The notes beneath the pieces were generated by a model. The model was not told the DNA's origin, did no database searches, and saw nothing but the letters and a program-made list of their open reading frames with translations. A program made the translations under genes and the position numbers. Below are positions 37,518 to 50,766 of a stretch of 64,000 nucleotides of DNA, one piece after another (the stretch's first letter is position 1; every line of letters starts with the position of its first letter). The DNA is taken from NCBI GenBank assembly GCA_946800325.1, contig OX326956.1:71869087-71933086 (forward strand), written 5' to 3'. The DNA comes from Luzula sylvatica (lineage: Eukaryota; Streptophyta; Magnoliopsida; Poales; Juncaceae).

Positions 37518-40500
37518 CAAAGCGTTAAAATCTTGTTTTGAATCGAAAAACAAACTTTCTTAGTGTTTGTGAAATTTGGTGAAAAGTTATGTAGTAAAAG
37601 ATACGATACAAATGATCTAAAAACATGTTATTTGAACTCCTCAAAGCGTTAAAATCTGGTTTTGAATCGAAAAACAAACTTTCTTAGGGTTTGTGAAATT
37701 TGGTGAAAAGTTATGTACGAAAAGATACGATACAAATGATCTAAAAACACGTTATTTGAACTCCACAACGCGTTAAAATCTTGTTTTGAATCCAAAAACA
37801 AACTTTCTTAGTGTTTGGGAAATTTGGTGAAAAGTTATGTACTAAAAGATACGATACAAATGATCCAAAAACATGTTATTTGAACTCCTCAAAGCGTTAA
37901 AATCTTGTTTTGAATCGAAAAACAAAGTTTCTTAGTGTTTGCGAAATTTGGTGAAAAGTTATGTACTAAAAGATACGATACAAATGATCTAAAAACATGT
38001 TATTTGAACTCCTCAAAGCGTTAAAATCTTGTTTTGAATCGAAAAACAAACTTTCTTAGTGTTTGCGAAATTTGGTGAAAAGTTATGTACGAAAAGATAC
38101 GATACAAATGATCTAAAAACACGTTATTTGAACTCCACAACGCGTTAAAATCTTGTTTTGAATCGAAAAACAAACTTTCTTAGTGTTTGTGAAATTTGGT
38201 GAAAAGTTATGTACTAAAAGATACGATACAAATGATATAAAACCACGTTATTTGAACTCTCCAAAGCGTTAAAATCTTGTTTTGAATCGAAAAACAAAGT
38301 TTCTTAGTGTTTGCGAAATTTGGTGAAAAGTTATGTACTAAAAGATACGATACAAATGATCTACAAACATGTTATTTGAACTCCTCAAAGCGTTAAAATC
38401 TTGTTTTGAATCGAAAAACAAACTTTCTTAGTGTTTGTGAAATTTGGTGAAAAGTTATGTACGAAAAGATACGATACAAATGATCTAAAAACACGTTATT
38501 TGAACTCCTCAAAGCGTTAAAATCTTGTTTTGAATCGAAAAACAAACTTTCTTAGTGTTTGTGAAATTTGGTGAAAAGTTATGTACTAAAAGATACGATA
38601 CAAATGATCCAAAAACATGTTATTTGAACTCCTCAAAGCGTTAAAATCTTGTTTTGAATCGAAAAACAAACTTTCTTAGTGTTTGCGAAATTTGGTGAAA
38701 AGTTATGTACTAAAAGATACGATACAAATGATCTAAAATATGTTATTTGAACTCCTCAAAGCGTTAAAATCTTGTTTTGAATCGAAAAACAAACTTTCTT
38801 AGTGTTTGTGAAATTTGGTGAAAAGTTATGTACTAAAAGATACGATACAAATGATCTAAAAACAAGTTATTTGAACTCCTCAAAGCGTTAAAATCTTGTT
38901 TTGAATCGAAAAATAAACTTTCTTAGTGTTTGTGAAATTTGGTGAAAAGTTATGTACTAAAAGATACGATACAAATGATCTAAAAACATGTTATTTGAAC
39001 TCTCCAAAGCGTTAAAATCTTGTTTTGAATCGAAAAACAAACTTTCTTAGTGTTTGTGAAATTTGGTGAAAAGTTATGTACTAAAAGATACGATACAAAT
39101 GATCTAAAAACACGTTATTTGAACTCCTCAAAGCGTTAAAATCTGGTTTTGAATCGAAAAACAAACTTTCTTAGGGTTTGTGAAATTTGGTGAAAAGTTA
39201 TGTACGAAAAGATACGATACAAATGATCTAAAAACACGTTATTTGAACTCTCCAAAGCGTTAAAATCTTGTTTTGAATCGAAAAACAAACTTTCTTAGTG
39301 TTTGTGAAATTTGGTGAAAAGTTATGTACTAAAAGATACGATACAAATGATCTAAAAACACGTTATTTGAACTCTCCAAAGCGTTAAAATCTTGTTTTGA
39401 ATCGAAAAACAAACTTTCTTAGTGTTTGTGAAATTTGGTGAAAAGTTATGTACGAAAAGATACGATACAAATGATCTAAAAACACGTTATTTGAACTCCA
39501 CAACGCGTTAAAATCTTGTTTTGAATCGAAAAACAAACTTTCTTAGTGTTTGTGAAATTTGGTGAAAAGTTATGTACTAAAAGATACGATACAAATGAAC
39601 TAAAAACACGTTATATGAACTCTCCAAAGCGTTAAAATCTTGTTTTGAATCGAAAAACAAACTTTCTTAGTGTTTGTGAAATTTGGTGAAAAGTTATGTA
39701 CTAAAAGATACGATACAAATGATCTAAAAACACGTTATTTGAACTCCTCAAAGCGTTAAAATCTGGTTTTGAATCGAAAAACAAACTTTCTTAGTGTTTG
39801 TGAAATTTGGTGAAAAGTTATGTACTAAAAGATACGATACAAATGATCTAAAAACATGTTATTTGAACTCCTCAAAGCGTTAAAATCTTGTTTTGAATCG
39901 AAAAACAAACTTTCTTAGTGTTTGTGAAATTTGGTGAAAAGTTATGTACTAAAAGATACGATACAAATGATCCAAAAACATGTTATTTGAACTCCTCAAA
40001 GCGTTAAAATCATGTTTTGAATCGAAAAACAAACTTTCTTAGTGTTTGCGAAATTTGGTGAAAAGTTATGTACTAAAAGATACGATACAAATGATCTAAA
40101 AACATGTTATTTGAACTCCTCAAAGCGTTAAAATCTTGTTTTGAATCGAAAAACAAACTTTCTTAGTGTTTGTGAAATTTGGTGAAAAGTTATGTACTAA
40201 AAGATACGATACAAATGATCTAAAAACATGTTATTTGAACTCCTCAAAGCTTTAAAATCTTGTTTTGAATCGAAAAACAAACTTTCTTAGTGTTTGTGAA
40301 ATTTGGTGAAAAGTTATGTACTAAAAGATACGATACAAATGATCTAAAAACATGTTATTTGAACTCCTCAAAGCGTTAAAATCTTGTTTTGAATCGAAAA
40401 ACAAACTTTCTTAGTGTTTGTGAAATTTGGTGAAAAGTTATGTACTAAAAGATACGATACAAATGATCTAAAAATATGTTATTTGAACTCCTCAAAGCGT

Positions 40501-43344
40501 TAAAATCTTGTTTTGAATCGAAAAACAAACTTTCTTAGTGTTTGTGAAATTTGGTGAAAAGTTATGTACTAAAAGATACGATACAAATGATCTAAAAACA
40601 TGTTATTTGAACTCTCCAAAGCGTTAAAATCTTGTTTTGAATCGAAAAACAAACTTTCTTAGTGTTTGTGAAATTTGGTGAAAAGTTATGTAGTAAAAGA
40701 TACGATACAAATGATCTAAAAACATGTTATTTGAACTCCTCAAAGCGTTAAAATCTGGTTTTGAATCGAAAAACAAACTTTCTTAGTGTTTGTGAAATTT
40801 GGTGAAAAGTTATGTACGAAAAGATACGATACAAATGATCTAAAAACACGTTATTTGAACTCCACAACGCGTTAAAATCTTGTTTTGAATCGAAAAACAA
40901 ACTTTCTTAGTGTTTGTGAAATTTGGTGAAAAGTTATGTACTAAAAGATACGATACAAATGATCCAAAAACATGTTATTTGAACTCCTCAAAGCGTTAAA
41001 ATCTTGTTTTGAATCGAAAAACAAAGTTTCTTAGTGTTTGCGAAATTTGGTGAAAAGTTATGTACTAAAAGATACGATACAAATGATCTAAAAACATGTT
41101 ATTTGAACTCCTCAAAGCATTAAAATCTTGTTTTGAATCGAAAAACAAACTTTCTTAGTGTTTGTGAAATTTGGTGAAAAGTTATGTACGAAAAGATACG
41201 ATACAAATGATCTAAAAACACGTTATTTGAACTCCACAACGCGTTAAAATCTTGTTTTGAATCGAAAAACAAACTTTCTTAGTGTTTGTGAAATTTGGTG
41301 AAAAGTTATGTACTAAAAGATACGATACAAATGATATAAAACCACGTTATTTGAACTCACCAAAGCGTTAAAATCTTGTTTTGAATCGAAAAACAAACTT
41401 TCTTAGTGTTTGTGAAATTTGGTGAAAAGTTATGTACTAAAAGATACGATACAAATGATCTAAAAACACGTTATTTGAACTCTCCAAAGCGTTAAAATCT
41501 TGTTTTGAATCGAAAAACAAACTTTCTTAGTGTTTGTGAAATTTGGTGAAAAGTTATGTACCAAAAGATACGATACAAATGATCTAAAAACATGTTATTT
41601 GAACTCCTCAAAGCGTTAAAATCTTGTTTTGAATCGAAAAACAAACTTTCTTAGTGTTTGTGAAATTTGGTGAAAAGTTATGTACTAAAAGATACGATAC
41701 AGATGAACTAAAAACACGTTATATGAACTCTCCAAAGCGTGAAAATCTTGTTTTGAATCGAAAAACAAACTTTCTTAGTGTTTGTGAAGTTTGGTGAAAA
41801 GTTATGTACTAAAAGATACGATACAAATGATCTAAAAACACGTTATTTGAACTCCTCAAAGCGTTAAAATCTGGTTTTGAATCGAAAAACAAACTTTCTT
41901 AGTGTTTGTGAAATTTGGTGAAAAGTTATGTACTAAAAGATACGATACAAATGATCCAAAAACATGTTATTTGAACTCCTCAAAGCGTTAAAATCTTGTT
42001 TTGAATCGAAAAACAAAGTTTCTTAGTGTTTGCGAAATTTGGTGAAAAGTTATGTACTAAAAGATACGATACAAATGATCTAAAAACATGTTATTTGAAC
42101 TCCTCAAAGCATTAAAATCTTGTTTTGAATCGAAAAACAAACTTTCTTAGTGTTTGTGAAATTTGGTGAAAAGTTATGTACGAAAATATACGATACAAAT
42201 GATCTAAAAACACGTTATTTGAACTCCACAACGCGTTAAAATCTTGTTTTGAATCGAAAAACAAACTTTCTTAGTGTTTGTGAAATTTGGTGAAAAGTTA
42301 TGTACTAAAAGATACGATACAAATGATCTAAAAACATGTTATTTGAACTCTCCAAAGCGTTAAAATCTTGTTTTGAATCGAAAAACAAACTTTCTTAGTG
42401 TTTGTGAAATTTGGTGAAAAGTTATGTACGAAAAGATACGATACAAATGATCTAAAAACACGTTATTTGAACTCCACAACGCGTTAAAATCTTGTTTTGA
42501 ATCGAAAAACAAACTTTCTTAGTGTTTGTGAAATTTGGTGAAAAGTTATGTACTAAAAGATACGATACAAATGATCCAAAAACATGTTATTTGAACTCCT
42601 CAAAGCGTTAAAATCTTGTTTTGAATCGAAAAACAAAGTTTCTTAGTGTTTGCGAAATTTGGTGAAAAGTTATGTACTAAAAGATACGATACAAATGATC
42701 TAAAAACATGTCATTTGAACTCCTCAAAGCGTTAAAATCTTGTTTTGAATCGAAAAACAAACTTTCTTAGTGTTTGTGAAATTTGGTGAAAAGTTATGTA
42801 CTAAAAGATACGATACAAATGATCTAAAAACACGTTATTTGAACTCTCCAAAGCGTTAAAATCTTGTTTTGAATCGAAAAACAAACTTTCTTAGTGTTTG
42901 TGAAATTTGGTGAAAAGTTATGTACGAAAAGATACGATACAAATGATCTAAAAACACGTTATTTGAACTCTCCAAAGCGTTAAAATCTTGTTTTGAATCG
43001 AAAAACAAACTTTCTTAGTGTTTGTGAAATTTGGTGAAAAGTTCTGTACTAAAAGATACGATACAAATGATCTAAAAACATGTTATTTGAACTCCTCAAA
43101 GCGTTAAAATCTTGTTTTGAATCGAAAAACAAACTTTCTTAGTGTTTGTGAAATTTGGTGAAAAGTTATGTACTAAAAGATACGGTACAAATGATCTAAA
43201 AACACGTTATTTGAACTCCACAACGCGTTAAAATCTTGTTTTGAATCGAAAAACAAACTTTCTTAGTGTTTGCGAAATTTGGTGAAAAGTTATGTACTAA
43301 AAGATACGATACAAATGATCTAAAAACATGTTATTTGAACTCCT
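37518..43344 (+). repeat. 47-monomer (5,827-bp) higher-order repeat, copy 1
   Basis: Recurs 5,827 bp downstream (47 x 124 less 1). Shared rare markers include CTTAGGG at 37686 and 43513 and again at 39173 and 45000, CAGATGAAC at 41700 and 47527, GATATAAAACC near 38234 and 44061, and the 1-bp deletion at AAAATATG (38738 and 44565). Private differences include ACTCACC near 41357 and GAAGTTTGG near 41787 here. The left limit is the TCTCC / CCTC mismatch at 37516-37517. Inside it, CTTAGGG recurs 1,487 bp apart (12 monomers less 1 bp), an additional short-range duplication. Confidence 0.9.
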
Positions 43345-46300
43345 CAAAGCGTTAAAATCTTGTTTTGAATCGAAAAACAAACTTTCTTAGTGTTTGTGAA
43401 ATTTGGTGAAAAGTTATGTAGTAAAAGATACGATACAAATGATCTAAAAACATGTTATTTGAACTCCTCAAAGCGTTAAAATCTTGTTTTGAATCGAAAA
43501 ACAAACTTTCTTAGGGTTTGTGAAATTTGGTGAAAAGTTATGTACGAAAAGATACGATACAAATGATCTAAAAACACGTTATTTGAACTCCACAACGCGT
43601 TAAAATCTTGTTTTGAATCGAAAAACAAACTTTCTTAGTGTTTGGGAAATTTGGTGAAAAGTTATGTACTAAAAGATACGATACAAATGATCCAAAAACA
43701 TGTTATTTGAACTCCTCAAAGCGTTAAAATCTTGTTTTGAATCGAAAAACAAAGTTTCTTAGTGTTTGCGAAATTTGGTGAAAAGTTATGTACTAAAAGA
43801 TACGATACAAATGATCTAAAAACATGTTATTTGAACTCCTCAAAGCGTTAAAATCTTGTTTTGAATCGAAAAACAAACTTTCTTAGTGTTTGCGAAATTT
43901 GGTGAAAAGTTATGTACGAAAAGATACGATACAAATGATCTAAAAACACGTTATTTGAACTCCACAACGCGTTAAAATCTTGTTTTGAATCGAAAAACAA
44001 ACTTTCTTAGTGTTTGTGAAATTTGGTGAAAAGTTATGTACTAAAAGATACGATACAAATGATATAAAACCACGTTATTTGAACTCTCCAAAGCGTTAAA
44101 ATCTTGTTTTGAATCGAAAAACAAAGTTTCTTAGTGTTTGCGAAATTTGGTGAAAAGTTATGTACTAAAAGATACGATACAAATGATCTACAAACATGTT
44201 ATTTGAACTCCTCAAAGCGTTAAAATCTTGTTTTGAATCGAAAAACAAACTTTCTTAGTGTTTGTGAAATTTGGTGAAAAGTTATGTACGAAAAGATACG
44301 ATACAAATGATCTAAAAACACGTTATTTGAACTCCTCAAAGCGTTAAAATCTTGTTTTGAATCGAAAAACAAACTTTCTTAGTGTTTGTGAAATTTGGTG
44401 AAAAGTTATGTACTAAAAGATACGATACAAATGATCCAAAAACATGTTATTTGAACTCCTCAAAGCGTTAAAATCTTGTTTTGAATCGAAAAACAAACTT
44501 TCTTAGTGTTTGCGAAATTTGGTGAAAAGTTATGTACTAAAAGATACGATACAAATGATCTAAAATATGTTATTTGAACTCCTCAAAGCGTTAAAATCTT
44601 GTTTTGAATCGAAAAACAAACTTTCTTAGTGTTTGTGAAATTTGGTGAAAAGTTATGTACTAAAAGATACGATACAAATGATCTAAAAACAAGTTATTTG
44701 AACTCCTCAAAGCGTTAAAATCTTGTTTTGAATCGAAAAATAAACTTTCTTAGTGTTTGTGAAATTTGGTGAAAAGTTATGTACTAAAAGATACGATAGA
44801 AATGATCTAAAAACATGTTATTTGAACTCTCCAAAGCGTTAAAATCTTGTTTTGAATCGAAAAACAAACTTTCTTAGTGTTTGTGAAATTTGGTGAAAAG
44901 TTATGTACTAAAAGATACGATACAAATGATCTAAAAACACGTTATTTGAACTCCTCAAAGCGTTAAAATCTGGTTTTGAATCGAAAAACAAACTTTCTTA
45001 GGGTTTGTGAAATTTGGTGAAAAGTTATGTACGAAAAGATACGATACAAATGATCTAAAAACACGTTATTTGAACTCTCCAAAGCGTTAAAATCTTGTTT
45101 TGAATCGAAAAACAAACTTTCTTAGTGTTTGTGAAATTTGGTGAAAAGTTATGTACTAAAAGATACGATACAAATGATCTAAAAACACGTTATTTGAACT
45201 CTCCAAAGCGTTAAAATCTTGTTTTGAATCGAAAAACAAACTTTCTTAGTGTTTGTGAAATTTGGTGAAAAGTTATGTACGAAAAGATACGATACAAATG
45301 ATCTAAAAACACGTTATTTGAACTCCACAACGCGTTAAAATCTTGTTTTGAATCGAAAAACAAACTTTCTTAGTGTTTGTGAAATTTGGTGAAAAGTTAT
45401 GTACTAAAAGATACGATACAAATGAACTAAAAACACGTTATATGAACTCTCCAAAGCGTTAAAATCTTGTTTTGAATCGAAAAACAAACTTTCTTAGTGT
45501 TTGTGAAATTTGGTGAAAAGTTATGTACTAAAAGATACGATACAAATGATCTAAAAACACGTTATTTGAACTCCTCAAAGCGTTAAAATCTGGTTTTGAA
45601 TCGAAAAACAAACTTTCTTAGTGTTTGTGAAATTTGGTGAAAAGTTATGTACTAAAAGATACGATACAAATGATCTAAAAACATGTTATTTGAACTCCTC
45701 AAAGCGTTAAAATCTTGTTTTGAATCGAAAAACAAACTTTCTTAGTGTTTGTGAAATTTGGTGAAAAGTTATGTACTAAAAGATACGATACAAATGATCC
45801 AAAAACATGTTATTTGAACTCCTCAAAGCGTTAAAATCATGTTTTGAATCGAAAAACAAACTTTCTTAGTGTTTGCGAAATTTGGTGAAAAGTTATGTAC
45901 TAAAAGATACGATACAAATGATCTAAAAACATGTTATTTGAACTCCTCAAAGCGTTAAAATCTTGTTTTGAATCGAAAAACAAACTTTCTTAGTGTTTGT
46001 GAAATTTGGTGAAAAGTTATGTACTAAAAGATACGATACAAATGATCTAAAAACATGTTATTTGAACTCCTCAAAGCTTTAAAATCTTGTTTTGAATCGA
46101 AAAACAAACTTTCTTAGTGTTTGTGAAATTTGGTGAAAAGTTATGTACTAAAAGATACGATACAAATGATCTAAAAACATGTTATTTGAACTCCTCAAAG
46201 CGTTAAAATCTTGTTTTGAATCGAAAAACAAACTTTCTTAGTGTTTGTGAAATTTGGTGAAAAGTTATGTACTAAAAGATACGATACAAATGATCTAAAA

Positions 46301-48658
46301 ATATGTTATTTGAACTCCTCAAAGCGTTAAAATCTTGTTTTGAATCGAAAAACAAACTTTCTTAGTGTTTGTGAAATTTGGTGAAAAGTTATGTACTAAA
46401 AGATACGATACAAATGATCTAAAAACATGTTATTTGAACTCTCCAAAGCGTTAAAATCTTGTTTTGAATCGAAAAACAAACTTTCTTAGTGTTTGTGAAA
46501 TTTGGTGAAAAGTTATGTAGTAAAAGATACGATACAAATGATCTAAAAACATGTTATTTGAACTCCTCAAAGCGTTAAAATCTGGTTTTGAATCGAAAAA
46601 CAAACTTTCTTAGTGGTTGTGAAATTTGGTGAAAAGTTATGTACGAAAAGATACGATACAAATGATCTAAAAACACGTTATTTGAACTCCACAACGCGTT
46701 AAAATCTTGTTTTGAATCGAAAAACAAACTTTCTTAGTGTTTGTGAAATTTGGTGAAAAGTTATGTACTAAAAGATACGATACAAATGATCCAAAAACAT
46801 GTTATTTGAACTCCTCAAAGCGTTAAAATCTTGTTTTGAATCGAAAAACAAAGTTTCTTAGTGTTTGCGAAATTTGGTGAAAAGTTATGTACTAAAAGAT
46901 ACGATACAAATGATCTAAAAACATGTTATTTGAACTCCTCAAAGCATTAAAATCTTGTTTTGAATCGAAAAACAAACTTTCTTAGTGTTTGTGAAATTTG
47001 GTGAAAAGTTATGTACGAAAAGATACGATACAAATGATCTAAAAACACGTTATTTGAACTCCACAACGCGTTAAAATCTTGTTTTGAATCGAAAAACAAA
47101 CTTTCTTAGTGTTTGTGAAATTTGGTGAAAAGTTATGTACTAAAAGATACGATACAAATGATATAAAACCACGTTATTTGAACTCTCCAAAGCGTTAAAA
47201 TCTTGTTTTGAATCGAAAAACAAACTTTCTTAGTGTTTGTGAAATTTGGTGAAAAGTTATGTACTAAAAGATACGATACAAATGATCTAAAAACACGTTA
47301 TTTGAACTCGCCAAAGCGTTAAAATCTTGTTTTGAATCGAAAAACAAACTTTCTTAGTGTTTGTGAAATTTGGTGAAAAGTTATGTACCAAAAGATACGA
47401 TACAAATGATCTAAAAACATGTTATTTGAACTCCTCAAAGCGTTAAAATCTTGTTTTGAATCGAAAAACAAACTTTCTTAGTGTTTGTGAAATTTGGTGA
47501 AAAGTTATGTACTAAAAGATACGATACAGATGAACTAAAAACACGTTATATGAACTCTCCAAAGCGTGAAAATCTTGTTTTGAATCGAAAAACAAACTTT
47601 CTTAGTGTTTGTGAAATTTGGTGAAAAGTTATGTACTAAAAGATACGATACAAATGATCTAAAAACACGTTATTTGAACTCCTCAAAGCGTTAAAATCTG
47701 GTTTTGAATCGAAAAACAAACTTTCTTAGTGTTTGTGAAATTTGGTGAAAAGTTATGTACTAAAAGATACGATACAAATGATCCAAAAACATGTTATTTG
47801 AACTCCTCAAAGCGTTAAAATCTTGTTTTGAATCGAAAAACAAAGTTTCTTAGTGTTTGCGAAATTTGGTGAAAAGTTATGTACTAAAAGATACGATACA
47901 AATGATCTAAAAACATGTTATTTGAACTCCTCAAAGCATTAAAATCTTGTTTTGAATCGAAAAACAAACTTTCTTAGTGTTTGTGAAATTTGGTGAAAAG
48001 TTATGTACGAAAATATACGATACAAATGATCTAAAAACACGTTATTTGAACTCCACAACGCGTTAAAATCTTGTTTTGAATCGAAAAACAAACTTTCTTA
48101 GTGTTTGTGAAATTTGGTGAAAAGTTATGTACTAAAAGATACGATACAAATGATCTAAAAACATGTTATTTGAACTCTCCAAAGCGTTAAAATCTTGTTT
48201 TGAATCGAAAAACAAACTTTCTTAGTGTTTGTGAAATTTGGTGAAAAGTTATGTACGAAAAGATACGATACAAATGATCTAAAAACACGTTATTAGAACT
48301 CCACAACGCGTTAAAATCTTGTTTTGAATCGAAAAACAAACTTTCTTAGTGTTTGTGAAATTTGGTGAAAAGTTATGTACTAAAAGATACGATACAAATG
48401 ATCCAAAAACATGTTATTTGAACTCCTCAAAGCGTTAAAATCTTGTTTTGAATCGAAAAACAAAGTTTCTTAGTGTTTGCGAAATTTGGTGAAAAGTTAT
48501 GTACTAAAAGATACGATACAAATGATCTAAAAACATGTTATTTGAACTCCTCAAAGCGTTAAAATCTTGTTTTGAATCGAAAAACAAACTTTCTTAGTGT
48601 TTGTGAAATTTGGTGAAAAGTTATGTACTAAAAGATACGATACAAATGATCTAAAAAC
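43345..48658 (+). repeat. 47-monomer higher-order repeat, copy 2 (truncated)
   Basis: Matches 37518 onward at +5,827 until about 48659, where CATG replaces CACG. After this point, sequence homologous to 42780-43300 is displaced a further 2,232 bp (for example GTTCTGTAC at 43041 and 51100). So this copy was interrupted by an internal 18-monomer duplication. Private differences include GATAGAAATG near 44796 and ACTCGCC near 47307. Confidence 0.88.
46303..48534 (+). repeat. 18-monomer (2,232-bp) tandem duplication, copy 1
   Basis: Matches 48535 onward at exactly 2,232 bp. Shared rare markers are TAGTGGTTG (46611 and 48843), CAGATGAAC (47527 and 49759), GCGTGAAAA (about 47567 and 49799), and TATTAGAAC (48291 and 50523). 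The left limit is the ATATG variant at 46302. ACTCGCC near 47307 is private to this copy. Confidence 0.92.
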
Positions 48659-50766
48659 ATGTTATTTGAACTCTCCAAAGCGTTAAAATCTTGTTTTGAA
48701 TCGAAAAACAAACTTTCTTAGTGTTTGTGAAATTTGGTGAAAAGTTATGTAGTAAAAGATACGATACAAATGATCTAAAAACATGTTATTTGAACTCCTC
48801 AAAGCGTTAAAATCTGGTTTTGAATCGAAAAACAAACTTTCTTAGTGGTTGTGAAATTTGGTGAAAAGTTATGTACGAAAAGATACGATACAAATGATCT
48901 AAAAACACGTTATTTGAACTCCACAACGCGTTAAAATCTTGTTTTGAATCGAAAAACAAACTTTCTTAGTGTTTGTGAAATTTGGTGAAAAGTTATGTAC
49001 TAAAAGATACGATACAAATGATCCAAAAACATGTTATTTGAACTCCTCAAAGCGTTAAAATCTTGTTTTGAATCGAAAAACAAAGTTTCTTAGTGTTTGC
49101 GAAATTTGGTGAAAAGTTATGTACTAAAAGATACGATACAAATGATCTAAAAACATGTTATTTGAACTCCTCAAAGCATTAAAATCTTGTTTTGAATCGA
49201 AAAACAAACTTTCTTAGTGTTTGTGAAATTTGGTGAAAAGTTATGTACGAAAAGATACGATACAAATGATCTAAAAACACGTTATTTGAACTCCACAACG
49301 CGTTAAAATCTTGTTTTGAATCGAAAAACAAACTTTCTTAGTGTTTGTGAAATTTGGTGAAAAGTTATGTACTAAAAGATACGATACAAATGATATAAAA
49401 CCACGTTATTTGAACTCTCCAAAGCGTTAAAATCTTGTTTTGAATCGAAAAACAAACTTTCTTAGTGTTTGTGAAATTTGGTGAAAAGTTATGTACTAAA
49501 AGATACGATACAAATGATCTAAAAACACGTTATTTGAACTCTCCAAAGCGTTAAAATCTTGTTTTGAATCGAAAAACAAACTTTCTTAGTGTTTGTGAAA
49601 TTTGGTGAAAAGTTATGTACCAAAAGATACGATACAAATGATCTAAAAACATGTTATTTGAACTCCTCAAAGCGTTAAAATCTTGTTTTGAATCGAAAAA
49701 CAAACTTTCTTAGTGTTTGTGAAATTTGGTGAAAAGTTATGTACTAAAAGATACGATACAGATGAACTAAAAACACGTTATATGAACTCTCCAAAGCGTG
49801 AAAATCTTGTTTTGAATCGAAAAACAAACTTTCTTAGTGTTTGTGAAATTTGGTGAAAAGTTATGTACTAAAAGATACGATACAAATGATCTAAAAACAC
49901 GTTATTTGAACTCCTCAAAGCGTTAAAATCTGGTTTTGAATCGAAAAACAAACTTTCTTAGTGTTTGTGAAATTTGGTGAAAAGTTATGTACTAAAAGAT
50001 ACGATACAAATGATCCAAAAACATGTTATTTGAACTCCTCAAAGCGTTAAAATCTTGTTTTGAATCGAAAAACAAAGTTTCTTAGTGTTTGCGAAATTTG
50101 GTGAAAAGTTATGTACTAAAAGATACGATACAAATGATCTAAAAACATGTTATTTGAACTCCTCAAAGCATTAAAATCTTGTTTTGAATCGAAAAACAAA
50201 CTTTCTTAGTGTTTGTGAAATTTGGTGAAAAGTTATGTACGAAAATATACGATACAAATGATCTAAAAACACGTTATTTGAACTCCACAACGCGTTAAAA
50301 TCTTGTTTTGAATCGAAAAACAAACTTTCTTAGTGTTTGTGAAATTTGGTGAAAAGTTATGTACTAAAAGATACGATACAAATGATCTAAAAACATGTTA
50401 TTTGAACTCTCCAAAGCGTTAAAATCTTGTTTTGAATCGAAAAACAAACTTTCTTAGTGTTTGTGAAATTTGGTGAAAAGTTATGTACGAAAAGATACGA
50501 TACAAATGATCTAAAAACACGTTATTAGAACTCCACAACGCGTTAAAATCTTGTTTTGAATCGAAAAACAAACTTTCTTAGTGTTTGTGAAATTTGGTGA
50601 AAAGTTATGTACTAAAAGATACGATACAAATGATCCAAAAACATGTTATTTGAACTCCTCAAAGCGTTAAAATCTTGTTTTGAATCGAAAAACAAAGTTT
50701 CTTAGTGTTTGCGAAATTTGGTGAAAAGTTATGTACTAAAAGATACGATACAAATGATCTAAAAAC
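48535..50766 (+). repeat. 18-monomer tandem duplication, copy 2
   Basis: Second copy of 46303-48534. Homology to the region after copy 1 runs on to about 50891, where CACG replaces CATG, and the sequence then resumes the order seen at 42780-43300. This makes the duplication later than the 47-mer amplification. Confidence 0.92.

Noticed and set aside
32613..45003. Interstitial telomere repeats
   Set aside because: TTAGGGTTT occurs as single words inside ordinary monomers, made by one substitution, with no tandem TTTAGGG run.
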